Source of the DNA: Salipiger abyssi
GTDB lineage: Bacteria > Pseudomonadota > Alphaproteobacteria > Rhodobacterales > Rhodobacteraceae
DNA length: 64,000 nucleotides
NCBI RefSeq assembly: GCF_017311415.1
Contig: NZ_JAEKIS010000008.1
Coordinates: 124,001-188,000, forward strand
Reading direction: 5' to 3'
Shown here: positions 25,289 to 33,822 of the stretch, piece by piece
Position numbering within the stretch: position 1 is the stretch's first letter
Layout: each line of letters begins with the position of its first letter
Notes under the pieces: model-generated
The model's database searches: none
Seen by the model: only the letters and a program-made list of their open reading frames with translations
Told to the model about the DNA's origin: nothing
Position numbers and translations under genes: made by a program

Positions 25289-26601
25289 CCGGGCTGCCGC
25301 GCCCGGCCTCCGGCGATCTCGCCGCGCTCGACGCGATTGCGGCGGCAGACGAGATCCGCGCGGGTCGGCTCACCAGCGAGGCGCTGGTGCAGGCCTGTCT
25401 CGACCGGATCGCCGTGCGCGACGAGGCGGTGCGCGCCTGGACCCATCTCGACCCCGAGGCGGCGCTCGCCGCCGCCCGCGCCGCAGACCGCAGCGCGCCG
25501 CAAGGGCTGCTGCATGGCGTGCCGGTCGGCATCAAGGACGTGATCCGCACCGCCGACATGCCCACCGGCATGAACTCCCCGCATCACCAGAGCGACGGCC
25601 CGACGCAGGACGCGGCGGCGGTGGAGATCCTGCGCCATCACGGCGCCATCGTGCTGGGCAAGCTCGACACGGTGGAATTCGCGGTGAACGGACGGCGCGC
25701 GGCCACGCGCAACCCGCATGATCCGGCCCACACGCCGGGCGGCTCCTCCAGCGGCTCCGGCGCGGCGGTCGCGGATTTCCAGGTGCCGCTGGCGCTCGGC
25801 ACCCAGACCGGCGGCTCGGTGATCCGCCCGGCGGCATTCTGCGGCGTGCCCGCGATGAAACCGAGCTGGGGCAGCGTGCCGACCGAGGGCATGCGGAGCT
25901 GCTCAGCAAGCCTCGACACACTCGGCTGGTATGGCCGGTCCGTCCGCGACCTTGCACTGCTCTGGCGGGCCTTCCAATGGCAGGCCGCCCTCCCCGTCGC
26001 CCCAGAGATCGCCGGCCTGCGCATCGGGCTCTGCCTGTCGCCGGTGGCAGACCTCCTGCAACCGCCGGCGCTGGCGGCGCTGGCCATGGCGGCAGAGGCG
26101 CTGCGCGGCGCGGGTGCCGAGGTGATCCCGGTCGAGCTGCCGGAACCGGAGGGCGCGCGGCTTTCCGAGGCGCATAAGACGGTGATGCAGGGCGAGATGC
26201 GCGCCACCTTTCTGAACGAGGCGCTGCGCTTTCCCGATCTCTACCCCGAGCTGCGCGGCATCGTCACCGCGCCGATGCAAGACGATTTCCTCGACGCGCT
26301 CGATTTCGCCGCCGCGATGCGGCCCCGGACGGATGCGCTTTTTGCGCCTTTCGACGCGGTACTCACCCCGTCGGCACCCGATGTGGCGCCCATCGGGCCG
26401 GAAAACACGGGCGGCGCGCTCTGCAACCGGATCTGGACACTGCTGCATCTGCCGGTGATCCACCTGCCGCTGCCGCACGGCCCCGGCCTGCTGCCCGCCG
26501 GCGTCTCGCTGATCGCGCCGCGCGGGCGCGACGCGGCGCTGCTGAATACGGCGACAGCGCTGGAAGGGCTCTTTGCCACCTGCCCGCCGCGCGGCGCCTG
26601 A
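25285..26601 (+). CDS. amidase (amidase signature family), second copy
   Basis: A 438-residue amidase with Lys84 (GVPVGIKDVIRTADMPTG), the Gly/Ser loop GGSSSGSGAAVADFQVPLALG and nucleophile Ser178 (GTQTGGSVIRPAAFCG). It starts in an ATGA overlap with the second deacetylase-like gene and ends the four-gene operon. It is clearly different from the amidase at 20220 and its PGGSSSGSGAAVAD/QTGGSVIRPA layout is closer to amidases acting on small amides and ureido acids. The C-terminal half lacks obvious extra domains. The substrate is unknown. Confidence 0.92.
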   Translation: MTGLPRPASGDLAALDAIAAADEIRAGRLTSEALVQACLDRIAVRDEAVRAWTHLDPEAALAAARAADRSAPQGLLHGVPVGIKDVIRTADMPTGMNSPHHQSDGPTQDAAAVEILRHHGAIVLGKLDTVEFAVNGRRAATRNPHDPAHTPGGSSSGSGAAVADFQVPLALGTQTGGSVIRPAAFCGVPAMKPSWGSVPTEGMRSCSASLDTLGWYGRSVRDLALLWRAFQWQAALPVAPEIAGLRIGLCLSPVADLLQPPALAALAMAAEALRGAGAEVIPVELPEPEGARLSEAHKTVMQGEMRATFLNEALRFPDLYPELRGIVTAPMQDDFLDALDFAAAMRPRTDALFAPFDAVLTPSAPDVAPIGPENTGGALCNRIWTLLHLPVIHLPLPHGPGLLPAGVSLIAPRGRDAALLNTATALEGLFATCPPRGA

Positions 26602-26873
26602 TCTTTACATTACACTGTGTTCTATGTGAGCGCGCCATCCAGTGCCGAGAGGGCGCCGGTTCCGCGCCCCGCGAAGAAACCATGACAAATAAGCACGAAG
26701 CCTGCCCGTTTTCACACATATCAGCGGTGAAAGCTGCGTATTTCATCATCATTCCACAAACCGACAATACATACTGACATATTATAGCTAAAAGCATTTA
26801 CATCATCTCTACGCATGTCATGACGGTATCCATGAGGCCGCGCGCGTCGCAGCCGCTGTGACCGAGGACAGGA
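26602..26873 (+). promoter_or_regulatory. AT-rich region upstream of hyuA
   Basis: A 272-base gap with no convincing gene. Bases 26690-26870 are far richer in A/T than the flanks and include TACATACTGACATATTATAG, in which TATTAT is a plausible -10. The hyuA ribosome binding site GAGGACAGGA immediately precedes its ATG. No terminator stem is evident after the amidase gene. Confidence 0.4.
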
Positions 26874-28895
26874 ATGATACGCATCGGAATTGATATCGGG
26901 GGCACCTTCACCGATTTCGCCGTCTGGCAGGGCAAGGAAGGCTTCGACCGGATCCTGACGCACAAGACCCCGTCGACCCCGCCGGATTTCGCCGAGGGCA
27001 TCAAGACCGGGCTGCGCGATCTGCTGCCGCGCATCGAACGCGCGCCTGACGAGCCGATCCTGATCGTGCACGGCATGACCGTGGGCACCAACACCGTCAT
27101 CGAACGCTCCGGCGCGCCGCTGGCCCTGCTGGTCACCGAAGGGTTCAAGGATATCCTGCGGCTCGGGCGGCTGCGGGTGCTGAAGCCTTTCGACATGTTC
27201 TCCTCTCGCGTCGAGCCGCTGATTGCGCGCTCGGAGGTCTATGAGATCGACGAGCGCACCGCCCCCGAGGGTCGCGAGATCGCGGCGCTCGACACCGGCG
27301 CCTGCGTGACCGCCGCGCGCAACGCCAAGGCCAAGGGGATCCATACGCTGGTGGTCTGCTTCCTGCATTCCTACGCCGCCCCCGCCCATGAGTTGGCCGC
27401 GCGCGACGCGATCCTTGCTGCCGAGCCGGATATGGACGTGGTGCTGAGCCACGAGGTCTGGCCGCAGGAGGGCGAATACGAACGCGCCACGCTGGGGGTG
27501 CTCAATGCCTTTGTAAAGCCGGTGATGTCGGCCTATCTGGGCGAGGTCGAGAGTTTTCTTGCCGAAGAGCTGCCCGAGGCGCGGCTGTTCGTGGCAAAAT
27601 CCAATGGCGGCATGATGTCCTCTGCCGAGGCGCGGGTCTTCCCGGTGCACACGCTGCTCTCCGGCCCCGCCGCCGGGGTCACCGCGACGCAGTTTCTGGG
27701 TCAGCTCACCGGGCAGGACGACCTCTTAACCATGGATATGGGCGGCACCTCCACCGATATGTCGCTGGTGCGCGACGGGCGCTCGATCACCTCCAACGGC
27801 TCCGAGATCGGGGATTTCCCGCTGACCCTGCCGGTCACCACCATCGAGGCGATGGGCGCCGGCGGCGGCTCGATCCTCTGGACCGACGGCGCGGTTCTGC
27901 GTGCCGGGCCGCGCAGCTCCGGCGCCCGCCCCGGCCCCGCCTGCTACGGGCGCGGCGGCACGGAGCCGACACTTTCGGATGCTTACCTGCTCTGCGGCTA
28001 TCTCGGCGACGCGCTGCTGGGCGGCGATCTGGTGCTCGACCGCGCGGCCTCCGAGGCGGCCTTTGCCCCCATCGCCGAAACGCTGGGCACCGGCACGGCG
28101 GAGGCGGCGGACAATGCGATCACCGTGGCCACCGCCACCATGGTGGGCCGCGCGATGCCCTACATGGCGCGGCTCGGCGTCGATCCGCAGCAGCTCACGC
28201 TGGTGCTGTTCGGCGGCGCGGGCTCGATCCACGGGCCGCTGCTTGCCGATGAGCTGGGGATTTCCCGCGTGCTCGTGCCGCCGACGCCCTCGGTCTTTTG
28301 CGCGGCGGGCTGTCTCGTCGCGCCGGTGATCCACGACGCCGTGCGCTCGGTGCGCGGCCCGGTCGAGGTCGAGCCGGTTTTCGAGCAGCTCGAAGCGCAG
28401 ACCCGCGACTGGCTCGCGGGGCAGATCGAGCCGGGTTGGCTGCTCGGCACCTCGATCGAGCGCTACGCATCAATGCGCTATGTCGGCCAGTCCTTCTCGC
28501 TCGACGTGGCGCTGCCCGAGGGGGGTGGACGTGCGGAGGCCGAAGCGGCCTTTCACGCCGAACACCAGCGCGTCTATTCCCATGCCGACCCCGCAGCGCC
28601 GGTGGAATTCGTCGAGCTGCGCGTGCGCATCGTGGGCTTGCTGCCCACCCCGCCGGGCGGAGACAGCCGCAGCGCGGGCACCGGCGAGGCCGCCCCCACC
28701 GGCCACCGCCCGATGCGCTTTGCCGGGCAGACCGTCGACGCGGTGCCGATCTATGCGCGCGGCGATCTCGGCGCCGCGGCCTCGGTCGACGGCCCCGCGA
28801 TCATCGACCAGGTGGACACCTCGATCCTCGTGCCCGCGGGCTTCACCGCCACGGCGGGCGAGATCGGCGAACTCGTTCTGGAAAGGAAGGCCTGA
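26874..28895 (+). CDS. hyuA: ATP-dependent hydantoinase/oxoprolinase subunit A
   Basis: A 673-residue HyuA-type protein. The N-terminal actin-like ATP-binding motif is RIGIDIGGTFTDFAVW; other landmarks are HGMTVGTNTVIERSGA, LLVTEGFKDILRLGR, SGPAAGVTATQFLG, TMDMGGTSTDMSLV and LVLFGGAGSIHGPLLADE. HyuA and HyuB together hydrolyse cyclic amides (hydantoins, N-methylhydantoin, 5-oxoproline) or carboxylate ketones (acetone carboxylase relatives) with ATP. The hyuB gene follows after one base. First gene of a plus-strand run to 35004; the downstream sulfur enzymes suggest an S-containing substrate is possible. Confidence 0.93.
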   Translation: MIRIGIDIGGTFTDFAVWQGKEGFDRILTHKTPSTPPDFAEGIKTGLRDLLPRIERAPDEPILIVHGMTVGTNTVIERSGAPLALLVTEGFKDILRLGRLRVLKPFDMFSSRVEPLIARSEVYEIDERTAPEGREIAALDTGACVTAARNAKAKGIHTLVVCFLHSYAAPAHELAARDAILAAEPDMDVVLSHEVWPQEGEYERATLGVLNAFVKPVMSAYLGEVESFLAEELPEARLFVAKSNGGMMSSAEARVFPVHTLLSGPAAGVTATQFLGQLTGQDDLLTMDMGGTSTDMSLVRDGRSITSNGSEIGDFPLTLPVTTIEAMGAGGGSILWTDGAVLRAGPRSSGARPGPACYGRGGTEPTLSDAYLLCGYLGDALLGGDLVLDRAASEAAFAPIAETLGTGTAEAADNAITVATATMVGRAMPYMARLGVDPQQLTLVLFGGAGSIHGPLLADELGISRVLVPPTPSVFCAAGCLVAPVIHDAVRSVRGPVEVEPVFEQLEAQTRDWLAGQIEPGWLLGTSIERYASMRYVGQSFSLDVALPEGGGRAEAEAAFHAEHQRVYSHADPAAPVEFVELRVRIVGLLPTPPGGDSRSAGTGEAAPTGHRPMRFAGQTVDAVPIYARGDLGAAASVDGPAIIDQVDTSILVPAGFTATAGEIGELVLERKA

Positions 28896-28896
28896 G

Positions 28897-30837
28897 ATGG
28901 ACGCGATCCGCACCGAGGTGATGCGCAACCGCTTTGCGGCGCTGGTCGAGGAAGCCTCGATCATCCTCTACAAGACCGCCCACACCACCTTCATCAAGCA
29001 GACGCAGGATTATCAATGCGCCATGTGCACGGTGGAGGGCGAAGTCTTTGCCTATCCCCGCTCCAACGGGGTGGCGACGCTGGTGGGCCTGTCGCTGAAA
29101 CCGGCCATCGACCGGATCGGGGTCGAGAACATCCACCCCGGCGATGTGATCATCACCAACGATCCGTTCTCGACCGAGGGCATGTGCACCCACACACCCG
29201 ACATTTTCACCCTGCGCCCGATCTTCCATGAGGGCGAGCTTTTGTGCTTCTCCTGGGCGTTTGCGCATGTCTCGGACGTGGGCGGCGCGGTGCCCTCCTC
29301 GATTTCGCCGTCCTTTACCGAGATCTTCCAGGAAGGGCTGCGCATGCGCCCGGTCAAGCTCTTCCGCGAGGGGGAGCTCAACGAGCAGCTCAAGGACATC
29401 ATCTCGGACAACTGCCGTATCCCGTCCGAGACATGGGGCGACATCATCGCCATGTGTTCGGCGCTGTCCTCCATGGACCGGCGGATCATCGAGCTGGTGG
29501 AGCGCTACAGCGTCGACGACCTGACGGCGGGTATCCGTGAGGTGCTGGCCTATGGCGAGGCCAAGGCGCGCGAGGTGATCTCGGATCTGCCGGACGGGTC
29601 GTGGAGCTTTTCGGATTATATCGAGGTGGTCGCGGGCCAGCCGCTGCTCTTGCGCTGCACGATGACGGTCACCGGCTCGGATGTGCTGCTGGATTTCACC
29701 GGATCCTCGCCGCAGGTGCAGGCCGCGTGCAACTTCGTCACCGGCGCGGCGCCGCACCCGGCGCTGGTGCGCTGCTTCGTGGCCTATCTGCTCAGCTCCT
29801 CGCCCGAGATGCCGATGAATGGCGGCATCGTGCGCCCGATCCGCACCCGCGCGCCCAAGGGCGTGATCATGAACGCCGAGTTCCCGGCGGCCTCGGGCAA
29901 CCGTGCCGCCTCCTACACCCGCATCTACGACCTCGTGCTCGGCTGCCTCAATCAGGCGATCCCCGAGGCGCTGGCGGGCGGCGGTGGTTCGCAGGCGGCG
30001 ATCATCGCCGCCTCGGTCACCGACCCGCTGACCCGCAAGCCCAGGGTCTCGGTCATCCAGCCGCTGATCGGCGGCTCCGGCGGGCGGCGCAGCATGGACG
30101 GGATCGACGCCATCGACACGCCGTTCGGCTTCCTGCGCTCGGCGCCCACCGAAAGCGTGGAGCACGAGATGCCCTTCCTCGTGCGCCGCTTCGGGCTGGT
30201 CACCGACAGTTTCGGCGCGGGCCGCTACCGCGGCGGCGCGGCGCTGGAGATCGAGCTGGAGAACCGCAGCCACGAAGCCACCTTTTCGGTGCGCGGCTGC
30301 GACCGGTTCACCTTTCAGCCCTGGGGCGTGGCCGGCGGCGCTGCCGGTCATTGCGGCGGCGGCTGGAAGAACGGCGAACCGGTCAGCATGATCGAGCTGC
30401 AAAAACTCGGGCGCGGCGACCGGCTGCATCTGCGCTCCCCCTCGGGCGGCGGCTTTGGCGACCCGCTGGAGCGCGACCCGGAGGCGGTGCTGCTGGATGT
30501 CCGCGACGGGCTGTTGAGCGAAGCGCGCGCGCTGGTCGATTACGGCGTGGTGATCCGCGACGGCGCGCTCGATCTCCAGGCGAGCGGGGCCGCGCGGGCA
30601 GAGGCGAAAGCCAGGACCGAACCGCAAGACGGGCTCTTCAATGTCGGCGCCCAACGCCGCGCCTATGAGACCGACTGGCCGGAACCCTCCACCGTGGCGC
30701 TCTCCATCGGGCTGCTCGAGGCGCCCTCGGGCCTGCGCTCGGCGGTCAAGACCTGGGTCACCGAACGCCAGCCCAAAGGCGCCGACCCCGAAACCGTAAA
30801 CGCCCTGCTCAAAGAGGGGCTCGCACAGATCCTGTGA
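28897..30837 (+). CDS. hyuB: ATP-dependent hydantoinase/oxoprolinase subunit B
   Basis: A 646-residue HyuB-type catalytic partner: EVMRNRFAALVEEASIIL at the start, HPGDVIITNDPFSTEGMCTHTPDI, FAHVSDVGGAVPSSIS, the FTGSSPQVQAACNFVTGAAP segment and RGGAALEIEL with SPSGGGFGDPLERDP near the C-terminus. The metal-binding Asp/His residues of the family are in these blocks. A further 70-residue tail (from about residue 575) is longer than the minimal HyuB. It directly follows hyuA. The exact ring substrate is unknown; alternatives are N-methylhydantoin, oxoproline or thio-analogues. Confidence 0.93.
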   Translation: MDAIRTEVMRNRFAALVEEASIILYKTAHTTFIKQTQDYQCAMCTVEGEVFAYPRSNGVATLVGLSLKPAIDRIGVENIHPGDVIITNDPFSTEGMCTHTPDIFTLRPIFHEGELLCFSWAFAHVSDVGGAVPSSISPSFTEIFQEGLRMRPVKLFREGELNEQLKDIISDNCRIPSETWGDIIAMCSALSSMDRRIIELVERYSVDDLTAGIREVLAYGEAKAREVISDLPDGSWSFSDYIEVVAGQPLLLRCTMTVTGSDVLLDFTGSSPQVQAACNFVTGAAPHPALVRCFVAYLLSSSPEMPMNGGIVRPIRTRAPKGVIMNAEFPAASGNRAASYTRIYDLVLGCLNQAIPEALAGGGGSQAAIIAASVTDPLTRKPRVSVIQPLIGGSGGRRSMDGIDAIDTPFGFLRSAPTESVEHEMPFLVRRFGLVTDSFGAGRYRGGAALEIELENRSHEATFSVRGCDRFTFQPWGVAGGAAGHCGGGWKNGEPVSMIELQKLGRGDRLHLRSPSGGGFGDPLERDPEAVLLDVRDGLLSEARALVDYGVVIRDGALDLQASGAARAEAKARTEPQDGLFNVGAQRRAYETDWPEPSTVALSIGLLEAPSGLRSAVKTWVTERQPKGADPETVNALLKEGLAQIL

Positions 30838-30844
30838 GCCCGCC

Positions 30845-30864
30845 CCGGCCCGTCACCGGGCCGG
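30845..30864 (+). other. intercistronic hairpin after hyuB
   Basis: CCGGCCCG-TCAC-CGGGCCGG is a perfect 8-bp stem with a tight loop in the 53-base gap between hyuB and the FAD oxidase gene. No T-run follows, so an RNA-stability or attenuation role is more likely than termination. Confidence 0.5.
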
Positions 30865-30890
30865 CCCACCCAGACAGAACGAGTGAGACC

Positions 30891-32219
30891 ATGCATCAAC
30901 TTGCCACCGTGCCCTCCGACACCGAGCTTCCGAAATCCGCCGATGTCGTCGTGATCGGCGGCGGCATCGTCGGCGCCTGCACCGGGCTCTTCCTCGCCGA
31001 GGCCGGGTTCAAGGTGGTGATCTGCGAAAAGGGCGAATTCGGCGCCGAGCAATCCAGCCGCAACTGGGGCTGGGTGCGCAAGATGGGCCGCGACCCGCGC
31101 GAGCTGCCGCTGGCGATCCAGGCCTTCGAGGAATGGAAGGGGCTCAACGCGCTCACCGGCGAAGAGACCGGCTTTCGTCAGCAGGGCATCACCTATTTCG
31201 CCGAGACCGAAGAGATGATGGCGAAATACCTGCACTGGCTCGACTACGCCAGGGAATACCAGCTCGACACGCGCGAGATTACGTCCGACGAGCTGAAAGA
31301 ACTGGTGCCCGGCATGGCACGCGACTTTGCCGGCGGGCTGCACACGCCCTCGGACGGCATGGCCGAGCCCGCGCTTGTCACCGCCGCCGTGGTCACCGGC
31401 GCGCGCAAATTCGGCGCGCTGGCCTTTTCGCGCTGCGCGGTGCGCGGGGTGGAGACCGAGGCCGGCAAGCTCTCCGGCGTTGTCACCGAGAAGGGCGCGA
31501 TCAAATGCCCCTTTGCAGTGCTGGCGGGCGGCACCTGGTCGACGCTCTTTGCGCGCAATCTCGGCATCCGCATCCCGCAGCTCAAGTTCCTCGCCAACGT
31601 GATGCGCACCGAGCCCATCGCGGGCGGCCCCGAGGGCTGCGGCTCCGGCCCCGGCTTCGGCTTCCGCAAGCGGCTGGATGGCGGCTACAACGTCTCGATG
31701 CGCTCGGCGCATCCGGTCGACATCGTGCCCGACAGCTTCCGCTTTTACCGCGATTTCCAGCAGGCGCTGAGCCACGAGAAAAAGGCCATGCGGCTGCGCG
31801 TGTCGCGCCGCAGCTTCCACGAGCTGATGGTGCCGAATTCCTGGAAGCTCGACGCGGTCTCGCCCTTCGAGAAAGAGCGGATCCTGAACCCCGAGCCCGC
31901 GCACAAGATCCTCGACGAGGCCAAGGTGAATATCGGCAAGCTGTTCCCGGCGCTGAAAGATATCAGGATCGCCGACCGGATCGGCGGGCAGGTCGATGCC
32001 ACCCCCGACGCGCTGCCGATCATCTCCGGCGTGGACGACATCCCCGGCCTGCATGTGGCCACCGGGTTCTCGGGCCACGGCCTTGGCGTCGCGCCCGGCG
32101 CGGGGCGGATGATCGCGCAGATGATCCAGGGCAAGACGCCACTGGTCGACCCCGAGCCATATCGCCTGTCGCGCTTCACCGACGGCACCAAGATCGAACA
32201 CTGGCCCATCGGGTTCTGA
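30891..32219 (+). CDS. FAD-dependent amino acid/sarcosine oxidase-like oxidoreductase
   Basis: A 442-residue DAO-family flavoprotein: Rossmann motif DVVVIGGGIVGACTGLFLAEAG near residue 20, EKGEFGAEQSSRNWGWVRKMGRD (flavin/substrate region) and the C-terminal GLHVATGFSGHGLGVAPGAGRMIAQM. ATG 30891 is preferred over an in-frame GTG at 30834 that overlaps hyuB and encodes a Pro-rich tail. The family oxidises secondary amines and amino acids (sarcosine, glycine, proline). After HyuAB, sarcosine or another N-substituted amino acid would be a logical substrate. No signal peptide, so cytoplasmic. Confidence 0.9.
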   Translation: MHQLATVPSDTELPKSADVVVIGGGIVGACTGLFLAEAGFKVVICEKGEFGAEQSSRNWGWVRKMGRDPRELPLAIQAFEEWKGLNALTGEETGFRQQGITYFAETEEMMAKYLHWLDYAREYQLDTREITSDELKELVPGMARDFAGGLHTPSDGMAEPALVTAAVVTGARKFGALAFSRCAVRGVETEAGKLSGVVTEKGAIKCPFAVLAGGTWSTLFARNLGIRIPQLKFLANVMRTEPIAGGPEGCGSGPGFGFRKRLDGGYNVSMRSAHPVDIVPDSFRFYRDFQQALSHEKKAMRLRVSRRSFHELMVPNSWKLDAVSPFEKERILNPEPAHKILDEAKVNIGKLFPALKDIRIADRIGGQVDATPDALPIISGVDDIPGLHVATGFSGHGLGVAPGAGRMIAQMIQGKTPLVDPEPYRLSRFTDGTKIEHWPIGF

Positions 32220-32232
32220 GACGGAGTCCTCC

Positions 32233-32976
32233 ATGACCACCCCCATCGACCATATCGTACTGCTGGTTCACGATCTCGCCGCCGCCACCGCGACGTTCCA
32301 GGCGGCCGGGTTCAGCGTGTTGACCCGCAAGGACGCCACGCAGAAGGGCGGCGCGAGCTATCGCTTCGTCTGTTTCGCCGACGGCAGCTATCTGCTGCTC
32401 ACCGCCTTCACGCCCGAAGGCGCCGCCAGCCACCGGCTCGGGCCGATCCTCGCCGAGACCGAGGGCCCCGGCGACTGGTCGCTCACCGTGCCCTCGGTGG
32501 ACAAGGCCAGCGCGTTCGGCGCGGCGGCGGGGGTGACGCTGGGCACCACTCATGACGTCGCCAACGATGTGGAGGACGGCCATTGGGCGCTGCGCCTGCT
32601 TTTGACCGGCATCGGCGCCGGCGGCGATGACGCGCTGCCCTTCCTGATCGAGGATGTGCAGGGCCGCAACCTGCGCATCCCCGCCGCCGTGCCGCATGCC
32701 AACGGCGCCACCGGCATCGCCGAGCTGACCGTCGCCGCCGCCGATCCGGAGGGCTCCGCCCGGCGTGTCGCGGCGCTGGCCGGGCTGCCGCAGCCGCTGG
32801 GCGCACGTCTCACCGTCACGCCGGGCCAGTCGCTGCGCTTCGTGCCGCTCGACCCGCAGGGGCTTGGCACCGCGCGGACCGGAGGCTGCACCGGCATAAG
32901 GCTCTCCGGCGTGACCGCGCCGCTCGCCGGGATCGAGGGCAGCGCGCTGCGCGTCACCGCGGGGGTGCCGGCATGA
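32233..32976 (+). CDS. VOC (glyoxalase-like) family protein
   Basis: A 247-residue protein with two related halves of the vicinal oxygen chelate fold: IDHIVLLVHDLAAATATFQAAGF at the start, GASYRFVCFADGSYLLL, and a second half beginning GATGIAELTVAAADPEGSARRVAALAGL. His in DHIVLLV and Glu in later strands could be metal ligands. It follows the FAD oxidase by 13 bases and overlaps the sulfurtransferase start (ATGA). VOC proteins include dioxygenases, isomerases and glutathione transferases; the reaction here is not known. Confidence 0.85.
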   Translation: MTTPIDHIVLLVHDLAAATATFQAAGFSVLTRKDATQKGGASYRFVCFADGSYLLLTAFTPEGAASHRLGPILAETEGPGDWSLTVPSVDKASAFGAAAGVTLGTTHDVANDVEDGHWALRLLLTGIGAGGDDALPFLIEDVQGRNLRIPAAVPHANGATGIAELTVAAADPEGSARRVAALAGLPQPLGARLTVTPGQSLRFVPLDPQGLGTARTGGCTGIRLSGVTAPLAGIEGSALRVTAGVPA

Positions 32977-33821
32977 GCGATGCCTTCCTGATCGAACCCG
33001 ACGCGCTCGAAGCGCGGCTCGGCACAGAAAACCTGCGGGTGCTGGACTGTTCCTGGGCAATCCCCGAGGCCGGGCGCAACCCGCGCGCCGATTTCGAGGC
33101 GGCGCATATCCCCGGCGCGCAGTTCTTCGATCTCGACCGTGCGTCGGACCCCGACAGCCCGCATCCCAACATGATGCCCTCGGGCGCGCATTTCGGCACC
33201 TATGTGGGCGCGCTCGGCATCGACGCGGGCTGCCAGATCGTGCTCTATGACGACAGCTATGTCTCGGCCCGGGTCTGGTGGATGTTCCGCAGCTTCGGCC
33301 ACGAGCGGGTGCGCATCCTCAACGGCGGCTGGAAGCGCTGGAAAGCCGAGGGCCGGCCCATCGCCAAGGGCGCGCCCGAGACGCCGGAGCCCGCCTTCTT
33401 CCCGATCCGCAACCAGCCGCGCGGCATCGCCGGCTGGGAAGAGATCCGCGATGCGCTGGAGAAGGGCGCGCAGGTTGTCGACGCGCGCAGCCCCGAGCGG
33501 TTTTCCGGCGCAATGGACTCGGGCTATCCCGGTGTCGCGGGCGGGCATATGCCCGGCGCGGTCAACCTGCCCTGGCAGGTCATGCTGCCGCAATCGGGCG
33601 ATTTCACCTTCCTACCCCCCGCCGATGCCGAAGCCGCCTTTCGCGCCGCCGGCATCGACCCCAGCCAGCCGGTACTGTCGACCTGCGGCTCGGGCGTGAC
33701 CGCCGCGATCCTGGTGTTCCAGCTCGCCCGGCTGGGCCGCGCGGCGCGGCTCTATGACGGCTCGTGGCACGAATGGGGCCAGCGCGACGACCTGCCCCGC
33801 ATCAGCGAAGGGGTCTCCTGA
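32973..33821 (+). CDS. sulfurtransferase (3-mercaptopyruvate/thiosulfate type, tandem rhodanese)
   Basis: A 282-residue protein with two rhodanese domains. The catalytic Cys238 lies in STCGSGVTAA; the CGSGVTA loop is typical of 3-mercaptopyruvate sulfurtransferase rather than thiosulfate sulfurtransferase. Other markers are FDLDRASDPDSPHPNMMPS, VLYDDSYVSARVWWMF and NLPWQVMLP. It moves sulfur from 3-mercaptopyruvate to an acceptor. Its start overlaps the VOC gene and it is one base from the lyase gene, giving an adjacent pair of sulfur enzymes in a hydantoinase operon. Confidence 0.93.
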   Translation: MSDAFLIEPDALEARLGTENLRVLDCSWAIPEAGRNPRADFEAAHIPGAQFFDLDRASDPDSPHPNMMPSGAHFGTYVGALGIDAGCQIVLYDDSYVSARVWWMFRSFGHERVRILNGGWKRWKAEGRPIAKGAPETPEPAFFPIRNQPRGIAGWEEIRDALEKGAQVVDARSPERFSGAMDSGYPGVAGGHMPGAVNLPWQVMLPQSGDFTFLPPADAEAAFRAAGIDPSQPVLSTCGSGVTAAILVFQLARLGRAARLYDGSWHEWGQRDDLPRISEGVS

Positions 33822-33822
33822 G

